Translations under genes and position numbers: made by a program
Assembly (NCBI GenBank): GCA_015654925.1
Contig: JAATFX010000024.1
Span: 1-34,279 of the forward strand
DNA from: Enterobacterales bacterium
GTDB taxonomy: Bacteria > Pseudomonadota > Gammaproteobacteria > Enterobacterales > Enterobacteriaceae
Length of the DNA: 34,279 nt
Direction of reading: 5' to 3'
Notes under the pieces: generated by a model
Databases searched by the model: none
Told to the model about the DNA's origin: nothing
The model's input: the letters and a program-made list of their open reading frames with translations, nothing else
Part shown: piece after piece, positions 28,872 through 34,279 of the stretch
Position numbering within the stretch: the stretch's first letter is position 1
Layout: each line of letters opens with the position of its first letter

Positions 28872-30125
28872 GTGAGAAAGTATCTGGTCGGCGGCGCGGT
28901 GCGCGACAAATTATTACATTTGCCGGTGCATGAAAAAGATTGGGTGATCGTGGGCGCCACCCCTGACGAGCTGTTGGCCGAAGGTTATCAGCAGGTGGGC
29001 AAGGATTTTCCGGTATTCCTGCATCCGCGGTCGCGCGAGGAGTATGCGCTGGCGCGCACCGAGCGTAAATCCGGCCGGGGTTATGCCGGTTTTACCTGCT
29101 ACGCCGCTCCCGATGTCACGCTGGAGCAGGATTTGCTGCGCCGGGATTTGACCCTCAATGCCATTGCCCAGGATGAGAACGGCGAACTGATCGATCCTTA
29201 TCACGGCCGCGAAGATATTGAGCGGCGCACGTTGCGCCATGTCTCGGACGCTTTTGGCGAAGATCCCCTGCGCGTGCTGCGCGTGGCGCGCTTTGCCGCG
29301 CGTTTCGCCCATCTTAACTTCCGTATCGCCCCGGAAACCATGGCGCTGATGCGGCAGATGACGGACAGCGGCGAGCTGCCGCTTATTTCGCCGGAACGGG
29401 TCTGGAAGGAAACCGAAAAAGCGCTGGCCACCCTCAACCCCCAGGTTTATTTTCAGGTGCTGCGCGATTGCGGCGCCCTGGCGGCGCTGTTCCCGGAAAT
29501 CGACCAACTGTTCGGGGTGCCCGCGCCGGCGAAATGGCATCCGGAAATCGATACCGGCATCCATACGCTGATGACGGTGTCGGTGGTGGCGCAGCTTACG
29601 GCCGATATCGCAGTACGTTTTGCCACCCTCTGCCACGACCTGGGCAAAGGCCTGACGCCGCGCGATCAATGGCCCCATCATCACGGCCACGGTCCGGCGG
29701 GGGTCAAGCTGGTGCAGGCGTTGTGCGATCGCCTGCGGGTGCCAAACCAGGTGCGGGATTTGGCAAAAATCGTCGCCGAATACCACGATTTGATCCACAC
29801 GGTGGATCGCCTGACGCCAAAAACCCTGATGAAACTGTTCGGGGTAATCGATGCCTGGCGCAAGCCGGAACGCCTGGAGCAGATGATTATGTGCAGCGAA
29901 GCCGACGCCCGCGGCCGTACCGGGTTCGAGAATAACTCCTACCCGCAGGGGGACTACCTGCGTGAAGCGTTTCGCGTGGCGGGAACCATCACCAATCGCG
30001 AGGTGATCGAAGCCGGCTTTAGCGGCGCGCAGATTGGCGACGAAATCCGCCGCCGCCGCCAGGGCGCCTTGGCGGAATGGAAACGGCAGCAGGAACAATC
30101 GCGGGCCGAGGTTATAGAAGACTGA
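28872..30125 (+). CDS. cca: Multifunctional CCA tRNA nucleotidyltransferase/phosphatase
   Basis: Adds or repairs the 3' CCA end of tRNAs; the enterobacterial form also carries an HD-domain phosphohydrolase. GTG start, as in E. coli, with GGGAG 6 bases upstream. The 417-aa protein begins [15 protein letters not shown] and includes the nucleotidyltransferase acidic region (EKDWVIVG), [14 protein letters not shown], the template region [16 protein letters not shown] and the HD-domain motif [10 protein letters not shown] with HHHGHGPAG. About five residues longer than E. coli Cca. Confidence 0.97.
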   Translation: MRKYLVGGAVRDKLLHLPVHEKDWVIVGATPDELLAEGYQQVGKDFPVFLHPRSREEYALARTERKSGRGYAGFTCYAAPDVTLEQDLLRRDLTLNAIAQDENGELIDPYHGREDIERRTLRHVSDAFGEDPLRVLRVARFAARFAHLNFRIAPETMALMRQMTDSGELPLISPERVWKETEKALATLNPQVYFQVLRDCGALAALFPEIDQLFGVPAPAKWHPEIDTGIHTLMTVSVVAQLTADIAVRFATLCHDLGKGLTPRDQWPHHHGHGPAGVKLVQALCDRLRVPNQVRDLAKIVAEYHDLIHTVDRLTPKTLMKLFGVIDAWRKPERLEQMIMCSEADARGRTGFENNSYPQGDYLREAFRVAGTITNREVIEAGFSGAQIGDEIRRRRQGALAEWKRQQEQSRAEVIED

Positions 30126-30154
30126 TACGTCGCGACCGCGTCCCGCTTGCTCCA

Positions 30155-30198
30155 TAAAAAAACGTCGCAACCATTAACCGGTCGCGACGTTTTTTTTT
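30155..30198. terminator. Bidirectional intrinsic terminator between cca and uppP
   Basis: ACGTCGC (30162-30168) and GCGACGT (30184-30190) form the stem, extended inward by ACC/GGT with one mismatch. It has A7 on the left and T9 on the right (30190-30198), so it can end both converging transcripts. Confidence 0.88.
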
Positions 30199-30211
30199 AT
30201 TCCCTGGAACC

Positions 30212-31030
30212 CTACAGCATGACCCAGTACACCACCGCCGCCAAAATAAAGCGATAGATGGCAAAGGGCACAAACGAAATGCGTTTGATGATTTGCAGGA
30301 ACAGCTTGATGGCGATCAGCGCCACGACAAACGCGGTGACAAAACCCACCGCGAACATCGGGAAATCGTGCCAGGACAGAAACGGCAGGCTTTTATATAA
30401 ATCCAGTACCGTAGCGCCCAGCATCATGGGCACCGCCAGGATAAACGAAAACTCCGACGCCGCATAACGGCTGACACCCACCAGTATCCCGCCGCTGATC
30501 GTGGCCCCGGAGCGGGAAAAACCCGGCCACAGCGCCAGACATTGAAAACAGCCGATCAGGAAGGCTTGCAGATAAGTGATATCATCGATCCCCGCCGCCC
30601 GCGGAACTTTAGGCTTCAGCCATTCGCCGGCCAGTAGTAAAACCCCGCCCACCACCAACGCATAGACGACATATTTGGCTTCGAACAATCCTTTGATTTG
30701 CTCATGAAACACCAGCCCCATAACCACCGCCGGGATCATCCCCAGCAGGATATGCCCTAAACGCAGGCGCCCGGTGCCGATGCCTTCATGTTTGACCTCG
30801 CCGAAATGGATGCCGATCAGGCCAAACAGCCGGCGCCAGAACATCACCACCACCGCCAGGATCGAACCCAACTGGATAATAACTTCAAAGGTTTTCGCTT
30901 TATCGTCGGTGAAGCCCAGCAGGGTGCCGACTAAAATCATGTGTCCCGTCGAGGAGACCGGCAAAAATTCCGTTAACCCTTCAACCACCCCAAGAATAAA
31001 TGCGATGAACAAATCATGCAGGTCTGCCAT
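30212..31030 (-). CDS. uppP: Undecaprenyl-diphosphate phosphatase
   Basis: Integral membrane enzyme (BacA) that recycles undecaprenyl diphosphate for cell-wall and LPS synthesis; overproduction gives bacitracin resistance. I start at ATG 31030 ([18 protein letters not shown]), with AGGGGAA some 8 bases upstream. The 272-aa protein keeps the active-site motifs [14 protein letters not shown] and [13 protein letters not shown] and several membrane helices. Separate from folB, which lies upstream beyond a terminator. Confidence 0.96.
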   Translation of the reverse strand: MADLHDLFIAFILGVVEGLTEFLPVSSTGHMILVGTLLGFTDDKAKTFEVIIQLGSILAVVVMFWRRLFGLIGIHFGEVKHEGIGTGRLRLGHILLGMIPAVVMGLVFHEQIKGLFEAKYVVYALVVGGVLLLAGEWLKPKVPRAAGIDDITYLQAFLIGCFQCLALWPGFSRSGATISGGILVGVSRYAASEFSFILAVPMMLGATVLDLYKSLPFLSWHDFPMFAVGFVTAFVVALIAIKLFLQIIKRISFVPFAIYRFILAAVVYWVML

Positions 31031-31060
31031 ACAACACGTTCCCCTCAATCAACCGACAAC

Positions 31061-31097
31061 AAAAAAGCGGCGGTTTAGTAATACCAACCCAGCCGCT
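31061..31097 (-). terminator. Intrinsic terminator of folB
   Basis: On the minus strand AGCGGC-GCC... stem arms (31066-31075 with 31086-31097, two-base bulge) are followed by TTTTTTGTTG. It lies between folB and the uppP start, on their shared strand. Confidence 0.75.
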
Positions 31098-31176
31098 AAA
31101 ACAGTACGGAAAATGAGACAAACATACGGTAAAAAGGTTTCGGCTGCATGAATTTTAGATTAAGAGTCATAAACTT

Positions 31177-31536
31177 TCAGACTTTTCGGTTATCACGCTC
31201 GATAATCACCCCAACGCTTTTTGCCTGGGGCACCGCGCCGGGTTTGCTCAGCTTGATACGCACCCAGGGCAAGGCAAAACGCGCCATCAGCAAATCGGCC
31301 ACCTCTTCCGCTACCCGTTCCACCAGGGCAAACCGGTTGGACGATACGAAAGAGAGCACGGTTTCGCTGACATCGGCGTAGCTCAGGCAGTCCGCCACAT
31401 CATCGCTGCGCGCCGCCGGCCGGTTGTCCCACCCCATTTCGATATCGAACACCAGCTTTTGCTGGCGGTTTTGTTCCCAGTCATATACGCCGATGACCGT
31501 CATTACCGTCAGCTCTTCTATAAATACAATGTCCAT
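31177..31536 (-). CDS. folB: Dihydroneopterin aldolase
   Basis: Folate-pathway enzyme converting dihydroneopterin to 6-hydroxymethyl-dihydropterin. The open frame reaches 31749, but the family start MDIVFIEELTVMTVIGVYDWEQ is the ATG at 31536, giving 119 aa (E. coli 122). Active-site blocks VIGVYDWE, LSYADVSE, ALVERVAEEVADLL and VRIKLSKPGAVPQAKSVGVIIER are intact. Divergent from plsY across 105 bases. Confidence 0.95.
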   Translation of the reverse strand: MDIVFIEELTVMTVIGVYDWEQNRQQKLVFDIEMGWDNRPAARSDDVADCLSYADVSETVLSFVSSNRFALVERVAEEVADLLMARFALPWVRIKLSKPGAVPQAKSVGVIIERDNRKV

Positions 31537-31641
31537 GCGCGATCCTCGGTTTTTGTGGTTGTTGGATACCACTTCCAATGGAATATGCGTATTATCCACA
31601 GTTAGACAAATAAAACGATGATTACGGGACGGAACTTGGTT

Positions 31642-32283
31642 ATGAATGCTATTGCGATTGGCATGATAATCTTCGCCTACCTTTGCGGCTCGGTTTCCAG
31701 CGCGATTCTGATTTGCAAACTGGCCCGCCTGCCGGACCCCAGAACCCACGGTTCAGGCAACCCAGGCGCCACCAACGTGCTGCGTCTTGGCGGCAAGGCC
31801 GCTGCGGCCGGCGTGATGGTGTTTGACGTTCTGAAAGGGATGCTGCCGGTGTGGCTGGGTTACCGGCTCGGGATTCCGCCTTTTTACCTGGGGCTGATCG
31901 CCATTGCCGCCTGCATCGGACATATTTATCCGGTGTTCTTCCATTTCCAGGGCGGCAAGGGCGTCGCCACCGCGTTTGGCGCCATCGCCCCCATCGGCTG
32001 GGATCTTACCGGCCTGATGGCCGGCACCTGGCTGCTGACGGTGCTGCTGAGCGGCTATTCTTCGCTGGGCGCCATTATCAGCGCGCTGATCGCGCCGTTT
32101 TACGTCTGGTGGTTTAAACCGCAGTTCACTTTTCCGGTATCGATGCTGTCATGCTTGGTGCTGCTGCGCCATCACGACAATATCCAGCGGCTGTGGCGCG
32201 GCCAGGAGAGCCGCATCTGGCGTAAACGTAAAAAAGACCGGGATATCGATCGGCACGAAGACGGGCAGGGAAACGGGAAATAA
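31642..32283 (+). CDS. plsY: Glycerol-3-phosphate acyltransferase PlsY
   Basis: Membrane acyltransferase using acyl-phosphate to make lysophosphatidic acid in phospholipid synthesis. I start at ATG 31642 ([17 protein letters not shown]), matching the family; the upstream ATG at 31618 adds eight unlikely residues. The 213-aa protein has about five membrane segments and the three conserved loops: [27 protein letters not shown] and the C-terminal [18 protein letters not shown]. Tail rich in charged residues. Confidence 0.95.
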   Translation: MNAIAIGMIIFAYLCGSVSSAILICKLARLPDPRTHGSGNPGATNVLRLGGKAAAAGVMVFDVLKGMLPVWLGYRLGIPPFYLGLIAIAACIGHIYPVFFHFQGGKGVATAFGAIAPIGWDLTGLMAGTWLLTVLLSGYSSLGAIISALIAPFYVWWFKPQFTFPVSMLSCLVLLRHHDNIQRLWRGQESRIWRKRKKDRDIDRHEDGQGNGK

Positions 32284-32297
32284 CCCTTCCCGCCCGT
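32261..32297 (+). terminator. Hairpin spanning the plsY stop codon
   Basis: ACGGGCAGGGAA (32261-32272) pairs with TTCCCGCCCGT (32287-32297) with one bulged A; the TAA stop is in the loop. A shorter alternative (32274-32279 with 32287-32292) competes. There is no T-run. Confidence 0.4.
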
Positions 32298-32317
32298 ATC
32301 AGGGACCGCGCAGCGCG

Positions 32318-33331
32318 TCACACCGCGGGCAGTTCGGACAGGGGCCAGCGCGGACGCACGGTTATCGCCAAATCGCCCAGCGCGCCTGCCTGCAAACGCA
32401 TCATCCCCGCATAAGCAATCATCGCGCCGTTATCGGTGCAAAACTCCGGCCGGGCATAAAACACCTTGCCGCCGCGCTTTTGCATCATTTCGCCCAGGCG
32501 TTCGCGCAGCGTGCGGTTGGCGCTGACGCCGCCGGCAATCACCAGCCGTTGCAGCCCGGTTTGATCCAAGGCGCGCCGGCATTTGATCAATAGCGTGTCC
32601 ACCACGGCGTCCTCAAACGCCCGGGCCACGTCCGCGCGGGTCTGCTCGTCCTGCTCGTTGGCGCGGATGGTATTGGCGGCAAAGGTCTTCAAACCGGAAA
32701 AACTGAAATCCAGCCCCGGCCGGTCGGTCATCGGGCGCGGAAAGGTAAAACGGCCGGCCGCGCCGCGCCGGGCCATTTGCGACAGCATCGGGCCGCCGGG
32801 ATAATCGAGTCCCAGCAATTTGGCGGTTTTATCAAACGCCTCGCCGGCCGCATCGTCGATGGATTCGCCCAGCAATTCATATTGCCCGATCCCCTGCACG
32901 GCGATGAGTTGGGTATGGCCGCCCGACACCAGTAAGGCGGCAAAGGGAAACGCCGGCGGGTCCCGTTCCAGCATCGGCGCCAGCAGATGACCTTCCATAT
33001 GATGTACCGCCATGGCCGGTTTTTGCCACGCATAGGCCAGGGCGCGCCCCACGGTGGCGCCGACCATCAGGGCGCCCACCAGTCCCGGACCGGCGGTGTA
33101 GGCCACCCCGTCGATATCCCCCCCGCCCAACCCGGCTTCGCGCAGCGCGGCCTGGATCAGCGGCACTGTTTTGCGCACATGATCCCTTGAGGCCAGTTCC
33201 GGCACCACGCCGCCATAGTCGGCATGCAGCTTCACCTGGCTATAGAGCTGGTTAGCCAGCAATCCCGCCTGCCGATCGTAAATCGCCACGCCGGTTTCGT
33301 CACAGGACGTCTCAATACCCAATACACGCAT
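32318..33331 (-). CDS. tsaD: tRNA threonylcarbamoyladenosine synthase subunit TsaD
   Basis: Catalytic component, with TsaB and TsaE, of the essential t6A modification at position 37 of ANN-decoding tRNAs. The 337-aa protein (E. coli 337) belongs to the ASKHA/Kae1 fold and shows [11 protein letters not shown], the iron ligands H111 and H115 in [21 protein letters not shown] and the C-terminal [17 protein letters not shown] with the third metal ligand. Divergent from rpsU, as in E. coli. Possible extended -10 (TGCTAGACT) on the minus strand near 33374-33382. Confidence 0.97.
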   Translation of the reverse strand: MRVLGIETSCDETGVAIYDRQAGLLANQLYSQVKLHADYGGVVPELASRDHVRKTVPLIQAALREAGLGGGDIDGVAYTAGPGLVGALMVGATVGRALAYAWQKPAMAVHHMEGHLLAPMLERDPPAFPFAALLVSGGHTQLIAVQGIGQYELLGESIDDAAGEAFDKTAKLLGLDYPGGPMLSQMARRGAAGRFTFPRPMTDRPGLDFSFSGLKTFAANTIRANEQDEQTRADVARAFEDAVVDTLLIKCRRALDQTGLQRLVIAGGVSANRTLRERLGEMMQKRGGKVFYARPEFCTDNGAMIAYAGMMRLQAGALGDLAITVRPRWPLSELPAV

Positions 33332-33494
33332 AATTTTTTACCGATTCCACCCAACTCCGCTTAGTGCGGCGCATAGTCTAGCATAATCACGCCCCGTGGG
33401 TGCCAGGCGCGCAATCCGCCAGCGTAAATTCAGTGTCTTTATCGTTCACACCGTGATACAAGTATTGCCCTCGCGCTTCCCTTGAGCGGGAATA

Positions 33495-33538
33495 CGATCC
33501 CGGATCGCGGTAACGATCGCGGATCGGCATCGGGATCG
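33495..33538. repeat. GATC-rich inverted repeat between tsaD and rpsU
   Basis: CGATCCCG (33495-33502) is mirrored by CGGGATCG (33531-33538), with related GATCGCGG motifs in the 28 bases between. Five GATC sites (33497, 33503, 33515, 33522, 33534) fall within 41 bases, with two more at 33574 and 33670. GATC is the Dam target and, when hemimethylated, the SeqA target. The surrounding 456-base gap otherwise contains only promoters that I can see. Confidence 0.7.
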
Positions 33539-33614
33539 AAAGGCCATACCGCTTGATTTTGCCTTTTTTAATCGATCAGGCCAATCGAGTGCGGCAAATT
33601 TGGCCGATTTGCGC

Positions 33615-33620
33615 TATAAT
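33615..33620 (+). promoter_or_regulatory. Consensus -10 of the rpsU-dnaG promoter
   Basis: TATAAT, 168 bases upstream of the rpsU ATG. The -35 region is poor, so strength may depend on other factors. It drives the macromolecular-synthesis operon, whose third gene in E. coli is rpoD. Other promoters may lie upstream. I found no good LexA box in the region, although E. coli has one. Confidence 0.5.
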
Positions 33621-33709
33621 TAGTCCCAGAAATGTTAAATTGCGCGGTCAATAGCCGCAGCGCTTGCAAGATCATTGTCCGCGGCGCTTTACAAAGCAGT
33701 CGCGGTTGA

Positions 33710-34003
<294 letters not shown>

Positions 34004-34063
34004 TTTTTCGGGGTGTAAAACCCCAACCGCGTGATTAATCCGCAGACTTAGCAGTTGCATACG

Positions 34064-34107
34064 AAGGCCGTGCGATCCGCAAGGATTGCGCGGCTTGTTC
34101 TCGTTTA
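34064..34107 (+). terminator. Internal attenuator between rpsU and dnaG
   Basis: AAGGCCGTGCGATCC (34064-34078) and GGATTGCGCGGCTT (34083-34096) form a long stem with G-U pairs and a GCAA tetraloop, followed by a loose T-rich tract. E. coli has terminator T1 here, which lowers dnaG expression relative to rpsU. Confidence 0.75.
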
Positions 34108-34128
34108 TAGGCTAACTAATCAGGGCTT

Positions 34129-34279
34129 ATGGCTGGACGAATCCCACGCGTATTTATCAACGACTTGTTGGCTCGCACCGATATCATCGACCTGATCGAC
34201 GCTCGGGTGAAGCTGAAAAAGCAAGGCAAGAATTATCACGCTTGTTGTCCGTTTCACCATGAAAAAACCCCGTCGTTTA
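34129..34279 (+). CDS. dnaG: DNA primase, N-terminal part (cut by window edge)
   Basis: The 50 visible residues begin [50 protein letters not shown], nearly identical to E. coli DnaG by recognition. The first Cys/His of the CHC2 zinc-binding domain (ACCPFH) are seen. The ATG lies 4 bases after CAGGG. Confidence 0.97.
   Translation, partial: MAGRIPRVFINDLLARTDIIDLIDARVKLKKQGKNYHACCPFHHEKTPSF

Noticed and set aside
28914..30170. Long open frame (418 codons) on the minus strand across cca
   Set aside because: It is the antisense of a clear cca gene; the translated sequence is rich in Arg/His/Gln typical of GC-rich shadow frames and shows no family pattern.

Overview
The window is a stretch of a gamma-proteobacterial (Enterobacterales) chromosome, GC-rich in the coding regions. 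Most genes are clear orthologues of the E. coli segment that runs from parE through tolC, ribB, hldE, glnE, cca, plsY and tsaD to rpsU-dnaG, in nearly the same order. Protein similarity, the 5-methylthioribose salvage genes, and norRVW sitting inside this segment suggest a member outside Escherichia/Salmonella, perhaps near the Sodalis/Brenneria/Pectobacteriaceae groups. That placement is an inference. I see no rRNA, tRNA, insertion sequence, prophage or CRISPR array.

Layout. (1) 1-1567, minus strand: methionine-salvage genes mtnB-mtnC-mtnD, each overlapping the next by ATGA; mtnD runs off the left edge. (2) 1769-5430, minus strand: an accessory cluster made of an ExuR/UxuR-like GntR regulator, a 334-base AT-rich control region with two matching inverted repeats, two uncharacterised proteins (316 and 111 aa) and an MHS-family transporter. 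This is the least understood part of the window and the best candidate for an undescribed system. (3) 5516-10000, minus strand: nudF-yqiB-cpdA-yqiA-parE, divergent from tolC. (4) 10224-13788, plus strand: tolC, ygiB, ygiC; then ygiD on the minus strand. (5) 14772-20222: nitric-oxide detoxification genes norR (minus) and norV-norW (plus) with a complete sigma-54 control region (three NorR-type sites, an IHF site, a -24/-12 promoter), followed by a two-domain TehB-type methyltransferase. (6) 20393-21867: ribB with an FMN riboswitch and its promoter, then ubiK. (7) 21969-27691, minus strand: hldE, glnE, ygiF. (8) 28128-32283: ygiM, cca (plus), uppP and folB (minus), plsY (plus). (9) 32318-34279: tsaD (minus) divergent from rpsU-dnaG (plus; dnaG cut by the right edge), separated by 456 bases that hold a dense cluster of GATC sites in an inverted repeat.

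How the genes work together. The conserved part carries housekeeping functions: chromosome decatenation (ParE), primer synthesis (DnaG), tRNA maturation (Cca, TsaD), envelope lipid and LPS precursors (UppP, PlsY, HldE), efflux (TolC), cofactor synthesis (RibB, FolB, UbiK) and nitrogen control (GlnE). The variable inserts add stress defence (NorRVW, TehB), sulphur salvage (Mtn) and probable uptake and use of an unknown, possibly sugar-acid-like, compound (the GntR/MHS cluster). Family names are based on sequence recognition without database searches.
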